The notes under the pieces: generated by a model
Told to the model about the DNA's origin: nothing
What the model saw: only the letters and a program-made list of their open reading frames with translations
Database searches by the model: none
Program-made: the position numbers and the translations under genes
Shown: positions 52,192-60,945 of the stretch, piece after piece
Layout: each line of letters opens with the position of its first letter
How positions within the stretch are numbered: the stretch's first letter is position 1
Origin: an uncultured Eubacteriales bacterium
GTDB taxonomy: Bacteria > Bacillota > Clostridia > Oscillospirales > Acutalibacteraceae
Direction of reading: 5' to 3'
DNA length: 64,000 bases
Assembly: GCA_934394855.1 (NCBI GenBank)
Contig: CAKRRH010000006.1
Location: 1-64,000 of the forward strand

Positions 52192-52430
52192 AAAAAACGC
52201 CCCTGTGTAAAAACAGGGACGAGAAAACCCGTGGTGCCACCCAATTTCAGGCAAATATATTAATTTGCCGTCTTATTTTCGACTCTGTAACGGGAGCGCC
52301 CGATCCGCTCGGGAATGTCTTCACAAATGATTTTGTCCTATGCGGCTTTCAGCAAAAATGCCGCACTCTCTGTCGGGAACCGTTTGCTACTCTTTTCCGT
52401 CTTAGCGGTTGCAAGCTATATGTTTTTTCT
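52192..52430 (-). ncRNA. T-box riboswitch upstream of hisS
   Basis: On the minus strand the landmarks follow in order: AGAGAGTGCGGC with its arm GCCGCAT, a specifier region GTGAAGACATTCC, the T-box GGGTGGCACCACGGG (52229-52243), and a terminator CGTCCCTGT-loop-ACAGGGGCG with TTTTTT (52192-52222). Aligning to the usual GAA-codon-A pattern gives GAC (52317-52319), an aspartate codon, rather than a histidine codon. Uncharged tRNA binding would favour the antiterminator. End points are approximate. Confidence 0.93.
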
Positions 52431-52441
52431 ATTTTTAAATA

Positions 52442-52470
52442 TGTTTAGTGAGAATATAAACGCCAGTCAA
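52442..52470 (-). promoter_or_regulatory. Possible promoter of the T-box/hisS transcript
   Basis: TTGACT (52465-52470) and TAAACA (52442-52447) on the minus strand, 17 bases apart, within the 3' end of mgsA. The -10 is poor. Confidence 0.35.
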
Positions 52471-52840
52471 GGTCACCGCGTTCAAGACCGTGAATCAAAA
52501 CTTCAGCCGTTGCAATGTTCGTTGCAACCGGAATGTTATGAACATCGCACAGTCTTAAGATGTTCATGTCGTTAGGTTCGCTCGGCTTTGCCGTGATCGG
52601 GTCACGGAACAAAAGTACCATGTCGATTTCGTCACAACCGATTCGCGAGGCAATTTGCTCTCCGCCGCCTTGCTGACCGCTCAAAAACCGAGAAATCTGA
52701 AGACCTGTCGCTTCGGCTATGATTTTTCCGGTTGTGCCTGTTGCACAAAGATTGTGTCGGCTCAAAATGCCGCAATATGCAATGCAGAACTGAACGAGAA
52801 GTTCCTTTTTTGCATCATGTGCAATCAAAGCAATGTTCAT
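52445..52840 (-). CDS. mgsA: Methylglyoxal synthase
   Basis: Converts dihydroxyacetone phosphate to methylglyoxal and phosphate. The 131-residue protein has IALIAHDAKKELL, the phosphate loop ATGTTG, SGQQGGGEQI and the catalytic region LLFRDPITAKP. The ATG at 52840 is used, 9 bases after AAGGGTG; two earlier ATGs would overlap that site. It is next to minD in a cell-shape locus, an arrangement also seen in other clostridia as far as I recall. Confidence 0.94.
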   Translation of the reverse strand: MNIALIAHDAKKELLVQFCIAYCGILSRHNLCATGTTGKIIAEATGLQISRFLSGQQGGGEQIASRIGCDEIDMVLLFRDPITAKPSEPNDMNILRLCDVHNIPVATNIATAEVLIHGLERGDLDWRLYSH

Positions 52841-52891
52841 AATAATCATCACCCTTTTTAATATTTTCTCTATCGCGTAAATGCAAAAAAA

Positions 52892-53635
52892 TCAAGTGAA
52901 TTTTTGCAGTTTCGGTAAAATTATATGTGCGCCCTCCAATCGGCTTGCGAACCGTTTAAATGCATCTTTTGCATATGACGGCGGCAGCATTTCGCCCTTT
53001 GCCGAGCTTTTCACGATTTCATAATCGGTCGGGATCGCCGCAATCAGCTGAACCTCGGTTTGGTCAATGATCTCGTCAACATTCAAAAAGCTGCCTTTGA
53101 TCATCAGCGATGTATTTAACTTGTTGATAACAAGTCGGATTTTGTCGATTCCGTTTTTTCTTAGCAGCTTTGAAACGATTCCGCCGTCGCGAACCGACAC
53201 GGGATCGGGATTTACCACAAGCAGCGCTTCATCTGCAATCGAAAGCGATGTATAAAATCCTTCTCCGATTCCGGCAGGTGAGTCGATCAAAATGTAGTCA
53301 AACATTTCGGACAGCTCTGACACAATGCTTTTAAGCACATCGCCCTGTTCAATTGCGCCTTTTGTTGCGGGCGCCGGGAGAAGATATAGTTCCGGGCAGC
53401 CCGGAATTTGCAAAAGCGACTGCAAAATCGAGCAGTTTCCGTCAATCAAATCAGTGATGTCAAACACCGTTTCAGACGAAACATTAAGCATCAAATCAAG
53501 AGACCTTAGCCCCTCGTCCATATCGATTAGAAGAACCTTTTTCCTGAGCTTGCAAAGCTCTGCGCCGAGATATGCGGTGACAGATGATTTTCCGACTCCG
53601 CCTTTTCCCGATGTAATGACAATGTTTCTGCTCAT
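52892..53635 (-). CDS. minD: Septum-site protein MinD-like ATPase
   Basis: A 247-residue ParA/MinD-family ATPase with the deviant Walker A GKGGVGKSSVT, LLIDMDEGLRSLDLML, and IDSPAGIGEG. MinD on the membrane helps place the division septum. It is shorter than typical MinD (about 265), and its tail (EGAHIILPKLQKFT) does not show the usual basic amphipathic membrane-targeting helix. No minC or minE is adjacent. Position after mrdA and mreBCD supports a division or shape role. Confidence 0.8.
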   Translation of the reverse strand: MSRNIVITSGKGGVGKSSVTAYLGAELCKLRKKVLLIDMDEGLRSLDLMLNVSSETVFDITDLIDGNCSILQSLLQIPGCPELYLLPAPATKGAIEQGDVLKSIVSELSEMFDYILIDSPAGIGEGFYTSLSIADEALLVVNPDPVSVRDGGIVSKLLRKNGIDKIRLVINKLNTSLMIKGSFLNVDEIIDQTEVQLIAAIPTDYEIVKSSAKGEMLPPSYAKDAFKRFASRLEGAHIILPKLQKFT

Positions 53636-53765
53636 ACGATCCTTCCTTGGATAAGTATAATTTATGCGAAAAAATACATTTTATATCAAAAATTATATTT
53701 TCCCGTTACAAGTTTATCATATTTTGTAGACTTTGTCAAAGGTTTTGTGTTATTGCAACGAAAGT

Positions 53766-55787
53766 TTATGAAATCAGCGAATTAGCCGCTTGCTGTTTTT
53801 CCTGCTCGGTTTTTGAGAAGAAATATGCGTCGAAAATATCCTTTACAACAGGTGCGGCAACATAACCGTGAAGACCGTGTTCGAGAACGATCGCAACCGC
53901 AATCTCCGAATCCTTATATGGCGCAAAGGCAATGAACAGACCGTTGTCGTCGCCGATTGTGGACGATGTACCTGTTTTACCGCCTACCTGAATCGGATAG
54001 TCGCCGAAGACGGACGAAGCAGTACCCTCAAATGCCGCTGAAAGCATACCTTTTTTAACGGTAGAGATGGCTAATTTTGAGAAGCCTGTTTCAGCCGCAA
54101 CGGTTGCCGTTTTGTCAAGCACCGTTTCTTTGAGGTCATAGCTCTTGATTCTGTGAAGCAGGGTGGAGGTATATCTTGTTCCGCCGTTTGCGATCGTTGC
54201 GGTATAGGTTGCAAGCTGAAGCGGTGTGAAAAGGTTATATGACTGACCGATTGCCGCCTGAAGCGTGTCACCGGGGTTCCATGTTGTGTTGATTGATTTG
54301 GCATAGGTCGGTCCTGCCAAAACGCCTGCCGATTCGCCTGTTTCAACGCCTGTTTTAACGCCGAGACCGGCTCTTTCGCAATATTTATTCATTGTGTTGA
54401 TTCCGATTCGTCTGCCTGTGTCATAGAAGAAATAGTTGCACGAAGCGGAGAGCGCCTGCATTACATTAAGCGAGCCGTGATAGTGCATACATCTCCAGGT
54501 CATGTCGGAATAGTAGGTATAATATTGCTTACAGAAAATCGTGTCGGTCGGTTTAATCGTGCCGACGGTGATTCCTGTTGCGGCAATTGCCGGCTTGAAG
54601 GTTGAACCCGGCGGATATGTTCCGTAAAATGCACGGTTAAAGAGCGGATTTGACGAATCGTTGGCAAGCGATTCATAATCCTCCTGATATTGCTTGAGTG
54701 TATATGTCGGGTAGTTTGCCGCCGCCAAAATCTCACCGGTATTAACATTTATCGCTACGACAGCGCCCGATGTTGCATTGATTCCTTCGCCCTGAACCTT
54801 TTTGACAAGGTTTGAAAGCGAGTTTTGCGCAACGCGCTGAATTGTCAGGTCAATCGAGAGCATGACAGTGTTGCCCGACTTTGCCTCCTGGTCGATTACG
54901 ACCTCGGTCGCATTTCCCGATGAATCGGTCAATACTTTTTTAACGCCGTCGGTACCTCTTAAATAATCTTCAAATGCCGCCTCAATTCCCGATTTGCCGA
55001 CATTGTCGCTGTATGAATAGCCCTTTTGCTTGAGTTCTTCCCAGTCCTCGGCATAAATCGGACCGATATTGCCGACTAACTGTGCCATGACGTCGCCCTC
55101 GACATATTCACGAACGCTCGATTCCTCAATCGTAACGCCGAGATAATCGCCCGATTGCTCAAGCAAAACCGAGCGTGTTTTTTCGCTGACGTCGGTTGCG
55201 AATGTAAACGGATATGATATTGAAAAATCCTCTGCGTCCATTGTGTAGCGAATGCCCATGAGCTTGCGCTGACGAGCGCTTGAATAGCCGCCGAGCTCAT
55301 ATTTGTCAATCATTGTATTAACGCAGTTTTCAGCCGTTGCATAATGGTTCAGCTCCAGCTTTGATTTAAGCGAGGTTACTTCGCTCGAATTTTCGTCTTT
55401 GGTAAATTTATAGGGCAATGTATTTGAAATCGGCAGCTTGTCCCGCCATTCATCGCCGTTGTCCGTGAGAAGCTTCATCAGCTTTGTGATCGTCGAGTTG
55501 ATTTTCGACATGGAAATATATGACGCGTCAAAAACGATATTGTAGCCCTCTCGGTTTACCGCAATCGGTCTGCCGTAGCGGTCGAGAATCTCACCTCGTG
55601 CCGCTTTGATTGCAACGCTTTGCGCATTTTTGATGTCGGAACGGCGGTGATAATAGCCATAGCCGAATACCTGCAGCTGCATGAGCCTTGCGGCATATAC
55701 AAAAACGATTGCAAGCACAAGCACGACGGAAATCACAGCCTGAAAATATTTATTTGTCTTTTTCTGTTTGGGTTTCTCGAAATACAT
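53766..55787 (-). CDS. mrdA: Penicillin-binding protein 2, elongation transpeptidase
   Basis: A 673-residue class B PBP that cross-links wall during elongation. It has a short cytoplasmic tail, one membrane segment (about 17-40), a dimerisation domain starting RGEILDRYGRPIA, and a transpeptidase domain with PPGSTFKP, SASCNYFF and QVGGKTGTSST. It follows mreD by 11 bases, the usual order. Its RodA partner is not in the window. Confidence 0.94.
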   Translation of the reverse strand: MYFEKPKQKKTNKYFQAVISVVLVLAIVFVYAARLMQLQVFGYGYYHRRSDIKNAQSVAIKAARGEILDRYGRPIAVNREGYNIVFDASYISMSKINSTITKLMKLLTDNGDEWRDKLPISNTLPYKFTKDENSSEVTSLKSKLELNHYATAENCVNTMIDKYELGGYSSARQRKLMGIRYTMDAEDFSISYPFTFATDVSEKTRSVLLEQSGDYLGVTIEESSVREYVEGDVMAQLVGNIGPIYAEDWEELKQKGYSYSDNVGKSGIEAAFEDYLRGTDGVKKVLTDSSGNATEVVIDQEAKSGNTVMLSIDLTIQRVAQNSLSNLVKKVQGEGINATSGAVVAINVNTGEILAAANYPTYTLKQYQEDYESLANDSSNPLFNRAFYGTYPPGSTFKPAIAATGITVGTIKPTDTIFCKQYYTYYSDMTWRCMHYHGSLNVMQALSASCNYFFYDTGRRIGINTMNKYCERAGLGVKTGVETGESAGVLAGPTYAKSINTTWNPGDTLQAAIGQSYNLFTPLQLATYTATIANGGTRYTSTLLHRIKSYDLKETVLDKTATVAAETGFSKLAISTVKKGMLSAAFEGTASSVFGDYPIQVGGKTGTSSTIGDDNGLFIAFAPYKDSEIAVAIVLEHGLHGYVAAPVVKDIFDAYFFSKTEQEKQQAANSLIS

Positions 55788-55798
55788 AAATTATATCC

Positions 55799-56380
55799 TC
55801 AGTAATCCTTTTTGCGTGCGACCTTTTGTTTTTTCGGTCGATATTGTTTCAATTTACTGTGAATAACCCCCGAAGGCCGTTTGTAAATCAGCCTGTGTCC
55901 GAAAAGCGGCGCAAAAATCAGATAATAGGGAATGATCAGCACGAAGCTGATGATTGCGCTGATCAGAAATGTTGAAGAATAGAGCGACAAAAATCCCGAT
56001 GTGATTTTGGATTTTGTCAAAATCTCGACAACTGAATTTATGAACAGCGTGATTGACGAAACGCAGACAAGCGACAAAACATTGTTTTGCAAAAGCGTTT
56101 CGATCAAAAGACTGATCGCAACCGCCGTGAACATATAAAGAATTGCGTGAAGCCCCGAACCGTTTACCGTGTTGATGTCGGTGAGCATTCCGCAAATCAG
56201 CCCGATGATTCCTGCTGTCAGGTCGTTTTCAAACATTGAAATGATGATCACGCTCATCAACAGCGGCATCGGATATTGCCCGAAAATCGGGAACATGAGC
56301 GGTGTGAACTGAATCAGATACATCAGCATAATGAGCAGTCCGTAGCCGATATAGCGCAAATAGTTTCGCTGATTATCCAA
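55799..56380 (-). CDS. mreD: Rod shape-determining protein MreD
   Basis: A 193-residue membrane protein with about five segments and a strongly basic C-terminus (KLKQYRPKKQKVARKK). MreD sequences vary greatly; the assignment comes from topology, the motif GLICGMLTDINTVNGSGLHA (partly quoted: GLICGMLTDI) and its place between mreC and mrdA. Confidence 0.88.
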   Translation of the reverse strand: MDNQRNYLRYIGYGLLIMLMYLIQFTPLMFPIFGQYPMPLLMSVIIISMFENDLTAGIIGLICGMLTDINTVNGSGLHAILYMFTAVAISLLIETLLQNNVLSLVCVSSITLFINSVVEILTKSKITSGFLSLYSSTFLISAIISFVLIIPYYLIFAPLFGHRLIYKRPSGVIHSKLKQYRPKKQKVARKKDY

Positions 56381-56420
56381 TTTTGTTCACCGTCCTTTGT
56401 GTTTTGAAATATGTTTTATA

Positions 56421-57263
56421 TCAGTTAGCTTTGCCGTCAAAATCGGTAATTACCATAATATCCGACAGCTTTGAAAAATCAGCCGCAGGCTTCACCGTTG
56501 CATAACAGCTGACGGCGTTTTCGCTTGATTTTACCTCGTCAACCGTGCCGACGATCAATCCTGCCGGGAAAACCCCGCCGGCACCCGATGTTACAACATA
56601 GTCGCCCGACGCCATTGTGTTGGAGCTGCTGACATATTGCATGAGCGTGTAGCCGGTTTTTGCATAATCCATGCTGCCGCAGATGTTGCCGGTATCTCGT
56701 GTGCGGTTGTCTGACACGGAAATGTTGATTGAAGGGGAGAGCACCGTCATTACAACGCTTTGGGTTGAATATGCGTCGCTGATGTAGCCGATTATCCCCT
56801 GAGAAGTGATGACCGGGTCATATACCGAAACGCCGTCAAGCGTACCCTTGTCTATCGTAAACGATTGATATGGATCGGAGGTGTCCCGCGCGACGATCAT
56901 TGCCGCCGAAAATTTGTAATCGGGATGATCCTCTTTAATTCCGAGAAAATCCTTGTAAAATTCATTTTGGCGAATTGCATTTTCATATTCCTTTAACTGC
57001 TCGTCCTTTTTTGCAAGCTCGTCTTTAAGACTTGCCATTTCCTCTTTCATTTTCTCGTTCGACTGCATATTGTCAAAAAATTCGGACACGGAAGATGAAA
57101 TTGACGATGCCGCATATTGAATCGGCTTAAAGACAGATGACAAAAAGTTCGACTGCGGAGATGAAAATGTGCCTGTAACGCCGCAAATAAGGACAATTAC
57201 CGCAAGCGCCAAAGCAATCGCCGATATTATCAGAAATCTTTTGCTTTTAAAAAATGAGCGCAT
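56421..57263 (-). CDS. mreC: Rod shape-determining protein MreC
   Basis: A 280-residue protein with an N-terminal membrane segment (about residues 10-30), a coiled coil (about 65-105; MKEEMASLKDELAKKDEQL) and a beta-rich outer domain with SQGIIGYISDAYS and VTSGAGGVFPAGLIVG. It links the cytoplasmic MreB filament to wall enzymes outside. It lies 27 bases after mreB. Confidence 0.94.
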   Translation of the reverse strand: MRSFFKSKRFLIISAIALALAVIVLICGVTGTFSSPQSNFLSSVFKPIQYAASSISSSVSEFFDNMQSNEKMKEEMASLKDELAKKDEQLKEYENAIRQNEFYKDFLGIKEDHPDYKFSAAMIVARDTSDPYQSFTIDKGTLDGVSVYDPVITSQGIIGYISDAYSTQSVVMTVLSPSINISVSDNRTRDTGNICGSMDYAKTGYTLMQYVSSSNTMASGDYVVTSGAGGVFPAGLIVGTVDEVKSSENAVSCYATVKPAADFSKLSDIMVITDFDGKAN

Positions 57264-57290
57264 TTATTTTAAACCTCATTCAAGTGAAAA

Positions 57291-58316
57291 TCAATAATAT
57301 TTACGGTGTTTTTGATAGGTGTCAAAAGGCAGTTCCATTTCAAGGCGCTTGCAAATGCCCTTTGCAACGCAGTCAAGCGGCTCGTCCGCAATGTTCACGG
57401 GAATTGCCGTTTCAAGCGCAATCAGCTTGTCAAGACCGGGCAAAAGCGCACCGCCGCCGACCAAAGTTATGCCTTTGTCGATTATGTCGGAAGCAAGCTC
57501 AGGCGGTGTATTTTCAAGCGTTGAACGAATCGTGTCGATTATCTGATGAACAGGCTCGCTGAGCGCCTCTCTGACTTCAGCCGCCGAAATGTTGATATTC
57601 TTCGGCAGTCCGTCAAGCATATTACGGCCACGAATCTCTTTGACCTTATTTTCCTCGCCGTCAAATTCCCAAGCCGAACCAAGCTCAAGCTTGATTTCCT
57701 CAGCGGTTCTTTCACCGATAAGCAAATTATGCTTTTTGCGGATATATGTGATGATCGCTTCGTCAAGGTCTTCGCCTGCGGTTTTAACGGTGTTCGCCGT
57801 AACAATGTCGCCGAGCGATATTACCGCAACCTCGCTTGTACCGCCGCCGATATCAACGACCATTGAGCCGACCGAATCCCAAACAGGCAGTCCCGCACCG
57901 ATCGCCGCCGCCATCGGTTCTTCGATCAGGTCGACCGCCTTTGCGCCCGCCTGCTTTGCGGCGTCGTTTACCGCACGGCTCTCAACCTCGGTGACACCCG
58001 ACGGAATACATATTACAACTCTGACTCGCGATATGAACGAGCCTTTGAGTGCCAATTTCAAATATCTTCTAAGCATTGCCGCAGTAACATCAAAGTCGGC
58101 AATTACACCGCCCTTTAGCGGTCTGACAGCTTCAATCGAACCAGGTGTGCGACCGATCATCTCACGAGCCTCGTGGCCGACCGCCTTTACCGTATTGTTC
58201 ATTACATCGACCGCAACAACCGACGGTTCTCTCATTATGATTCCTTTTCCCTTAACGCAAACAAGCGTGTTTGCCGTGCCGAGGTCAATTCCGATATCCT
58301 TGCTTAAATATTGCAA
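57291..58316 (-). CDS. mreB: Rod shape-determining protein MreB
   Basis: A 341-residue actin-like ATPase. Phosphate loops GIDLGTANTLVCVKGKG and VDIGGGTSEVAVISLG are present, with ADEPLDCVAKGICK at the end. It guides side-wall synthesis. The start follows AAAGGGAGAAATT and is the first gene of mreB-mreC-mreD-mrdA-minD-mgsA. Mbl or MreBH cannot be excluded, but the mreC/mreD neighbours favour MreB. Confidence 0.95.
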   Translation of the reverse strand: MQYLSKDIGIDLGTANTLVCVKGKGIIMREPSVVAVDVMNNTVKAVGHEAREMIGRTPGSIEAVRPLKGGVIADFDVTAAMLRRYLKLALKGSFISRVRVVICIPSGVTEVESRAVNDAAKQAGAKAVDLIEEPMAAAIGAGLPVWDSVGSMVVDIGGGTSEVAVISLGDIVTANTVKTAGEDLDEAIITYIRKKHNLLIGERTAEEIKLELGSAWEFDGEENKVKEIRGRNMLDGLPKNINISAAEVREALSEPVHQIIDTIRSTLENTPPELASDIIDKGITLVGGGALLPGLDKLIALETAIPVNIADEPLDCVAKGICKRLEMELPFDTYQKHRKYY

Positions 58317-58378
58317 TTTAATTTCTCCCTTTTTCTTGATTTTATATAAACGGCATAATACTCCATATAATCATACAT

Positions 58379-58407
58379 ATTATACAACTTTTTGAAAAAC
58401 TCCGCAA
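58379..58407 (-). promoter_or_regulatory. Promoter of the mre locus
   Basis: On the minus strand TTGCGG (58402-58407) and TATAAT (58379-58384), 17 bases apart, about 60 bases before mreB. Confidence 0.7.
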
Positions 58408-58499
58408 CACATAATCCGTTATTTTTACAAATTTTTTTGATTATGTAATAATCATGCCGTGACGGCGAAAAATATAGCTTAGACGAAAGGAGCGGTTTT

Positions 58500-59939
58500 A
58501 TGAAAATAACCGAAAATCTGGAAATAAACATCGACCTTATCAAAAAACAACTGCCGGTTGACAAAAGCTTTGACATTGTCGGCCGTCCGCTCAAAATCGG
58601 CAATGCTTCGGCATATATATTATTCATTGACGGCTTTGCGAAAGCAGAGGCAATGATTCATGTAATGAAAGGACTTCAGGGCGTGACCGACGAAAGCGGA
58701 GAAGCGGCAAGAGCGCTTCTTTTGCAAAGCATCCCGTATATTGAAGCGGCAATGACCGACGACCTTGACGACGCAATCGAGCAGGTGCTGATGGGTCAGG
58801 TTGCGCTTTTTGTGGACGGCGACAAAAATGCGGTTGTGATTGACGCTCGTGAATATCCCGCAAGAGAGCCGTCGCAGTCCGAAATCGAGAAGGTGACAAG
58901 AGGCAGTCGCGATGATTTGGTCGAAACGCTGATTTTTAATACGGCACTCATCAGACGGCGTGTGAGAGACAGGGGAATGACCTTTGAAATCACCAATGTC
59001 GGCGAAATATCAAAAACCGATGTCGCAATCGGATATATCGAGGGGCAGGTCGATCACGATCTGCTGAAAAAGGTCAAAAAAAGGCTTGACGAAATCGATA
59101 TTCATGCGCTGACAATGGGCGAAAAATCGCTTGAAGAACTGCTTGTCAAAAAGAAGTGGTATAACCCAATGCCGCAGTTTCGCATATCCGAGCGCCCCGA
59201 CACAATAGCTGCGCATCTGATGGAGGGACATATCATTCTGCTTGTTGACGCGTCCCCCACAGCGCTGATAATTCCTTCAACATTTTTCTATTTCACGCAA
59301 TATGTCGAGGACTATTACCAAGCGCCGATAGTCGGCAATCTGACAAGATTTATCCGCTCCGTCGCAATTTTGGTTTCTCTCCTGCTTGTGCCGCTTTTTT
59401 TGCTGATGGTGACCTATCCCGACCAAACCCCCGAAATATTCAGACCGCTGATTCCGACCGACGAGTCGGAAACAACCGTATTCATTCAGGTGATAATACT
59501 TGAATTCGGTCTTGAACTTTTGCGGCTGTCAAGCCTTCATACACCGACCAACACCGAGTCCGCATTCTCAATTATCGGCGGATTGATTCTCGGCGATTTT
59601 GCGGTATCAATGGGAATATTGCTGCCCGATTCAATATTTTTCACAGTCGGCGCAACGATTGCGACAAATGCAATTCCGAATCCTGAATTCGGCAACGCAA
59701 TGAAGGTATTCCGCTGGTTTTTGACTCTCGGCACCGGCTTTTTCGGAATATGGGGATTTGCGGCAGCGCTCATCATCGAAGTTTTGATCATGGCAAGCAC
59801 AAAATCATTTGACGACAAGCACAAATATTTCTGGCCGCTGATTCCGTTTAACGGCGAAGCGCTCAGACACATCATGTTCAGGTATCCGCTGATGAAACGA
59901 GAGGGTAAATGGGAGAACAAGGGCAATCGCCGCAAATAA
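58500..59939 (+). CDS. spoVAF: Spore germination protein, GerA family (SpoVAF-like)
   Basis: A 479-residue GerA-type A-subunit. The soluble N-terminal part (about 1-280) includes LFVDGDKNAVVIDAREYPAREP and RGSRDDLVETLIFNTALIRRR, and the membrane part has about five segments (about 255-430). The short N-terminus and the FVDG/EPPRS-like region favour SpoVAF over GerAA. It would sit in the spore inner membrane and support release of dipicolinate or other steps of germination. It is a lone gene here, divergent from mreB, not within a spoVA operon. A sigma-G promoter could not be identified. Confidence 0.85.
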   Translation: MKITENLEINIDLIKKQLPVDKSFDIVGRPLKIGNASAYILFIDGFAKAEAMIHVMKGLQGVTDESGEAARALLLQSIPYIEAAMTDDLDDAIEQVLMGQVALFVDGDKNAVVIDAREYPAREPSQSEIEKVTRGSRDDLVETLIFNTALIRRRVRDRGMTFEITNVGEISKTDVAIGYIEGQVDHDLLKKVKKRLDEIDIHALTMGEKSLEELLVKKKWYNPMPQFRISERPDTIAAHLMEGHIILLVDASPTALIIPSTFFYFTQYVEDYYQAPIVGNLTRFIRSVAILVSLLLVPLFLLMVTYPDQTPEIFRPLIPTDESETTVFIQVIILEFGLELLRLSSLHTPTNTESAFSIIGGLILGDFAVSMGILLPDSIFFTVGATIATNAIPNPEFGNAMKVFRWFLTLGTGFFGIWGFAAALIIEVLIMASTKSFDDKHKYFWPLIPFNGEALRHIMFRYPLMKREGKWENKGNRRK

Positions 59940-60648
59940 TGCCGTTTGCAAACAATGCCGCTGACTGAGAGTAAAGCGGAGCTGCATATAATATCGGGAA
60001 AACCGCAATGCAGGACAAAAAACAGGGAATGAATTTCAGCTGAAAGGTAAGTAAGCGGCAGCGGTGTTTTCTCATTTTTTTAACGGATAAAGCTACCGAA
60101 TAAAACGGATTTTTATGCGTTTTTATCATGATATATTCGGTCAAAAACAGCGAATATGACATCACGATGTTGAAAAATAAAACAGCGGCGAGCAACAGCG
60201 CAATCATGATTTGGTAATATGCCGCAAAATTTTTTTCAAACGAAATTTTCAAAAGCGACAAAACAGGGGATACGGTAATCAGAAAAAATATGATTTTGAC
60301 CGCATTTTTTACTAAAACGGTTGTCGTTGACAGAAGGAATATTTTTAAATCGGAGTAGCAGTAAAACACATCACCCGACTCGATTTTTCGGGTCGTGATG
60401 TTCTGATAAAAGCAATATTTTTTGCCGATTTTCAGCGGATAGACAAAAATTGCGGACAGAATGAGCGATGTTAATAAAATGAGATATTCGCGGGATTTTG
60501 CGAGATAAAAAGGATAGAAAAATCGTCGAATTATCAGCTCAAAGCCGGTCGTTATGAGCATGAAAACGCACGGCACGATCACCGCAATTATTGCAGAACT
60601 CCAATTATTTTTCAAAATGATTTTCGCCGATTTTTTAATATTTTTCAA
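59878..60648 (-). CDS. Polytopic membrane protein, DUF975-like
   Basis: A 256-residue protein with about six membrane segments. The start KNIKKSAKIILKNNWSSAII resembles the DUF975 family (K-x-x-A-K-x-x-L-K-x-N-W), of unknown function; this is a weak match. The TTG at 60648 is preferred because GGGGGA lies 6 bases upstream; a longer frame would read through the leader terminator. Its last 62 bases overlap spoVAF on the opposite strand. A structured leader with terminator precedes it. Confidence 0.6.
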   Translation of the reverse strand: MKNIKKSAKIILKNNWSSAIIAVIVPCVFMLITTGFELIIRRFFYPFYLAKSREYLILLTSLILSAIFVYPLKIGKKYCFYQNITTRKIESGDVFYCYSDLKIFLLSTTTVLVKNAVKIIFFLITVSPVLSLLKISFEKNFAAYYQIMIALLLAAVLFFNIVMSYSLFLTEYIMIKTHKNPFYSVALSVKKMRKHRCRLLTFQLKFIPCFLSCIAVFPILYAAPLYSQSAALFANGIICGDCPCSPIYPLVSSADT

Positions 60649-60723
60649 AACAAATCCCCCAAGTCTTTGGAATATATAATTTATTGTAAACGCATTTTTT
60701 AAGTTATATTCAAAGACATGGCA

Positions 60724-60754
60724 TAAAAAAATAAGACCTCCGTCAAATGAGGTC
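60724..60754 (-). terminator. Terminator in the leader before the DUF975-like gene
   Basis: GACCTC, loop ATTTGACG, GAGGTC, then TTATTTTTTTATG on the minus strand, 76 bases before the start codon. Confidence 0.8.
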
Positions 60755-60860
60755 AAAAGTTTTACAATCTTGTCTGCACACCCTGCCGACGGGATATCAC
60801 AGCCGGCAGAGTTACAGTAGCAAGTAAAATATTTTTAGGGGGAATATTCATACCTTGCGA
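60724..60860 (-). ncRNA. Structured leader RNA before the DUF975-like gene
   Basis: A TATAAT on the minus strand at 60866-60871 predicts a start near 60860. Hairpin 1 (60820-60858) has GCAAG/CTTGC and AATATT/AATATT helices with a C-rich loop. Hairpin 2 (60780-60812) is a continuous 11-bp stem (ACTCTGCCGGC/GTCGGCAGGGT) with an 11-base loop TGTGATATCCC. A terminator follows (60735-60754, GACCTC/GAGGTC) with a T run. This is the layout of a riboswitch or attenuator, but it matches no class I know. Confidence 0.6.
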
Positions 60861-60945
60861 TTATTATTATATCGGATAATTGTTAAAAATCGGTGAAGCC
60901 GATATAAAATAAGTTTGAAAATAAATTGAACAATGTGTTTTTTGC

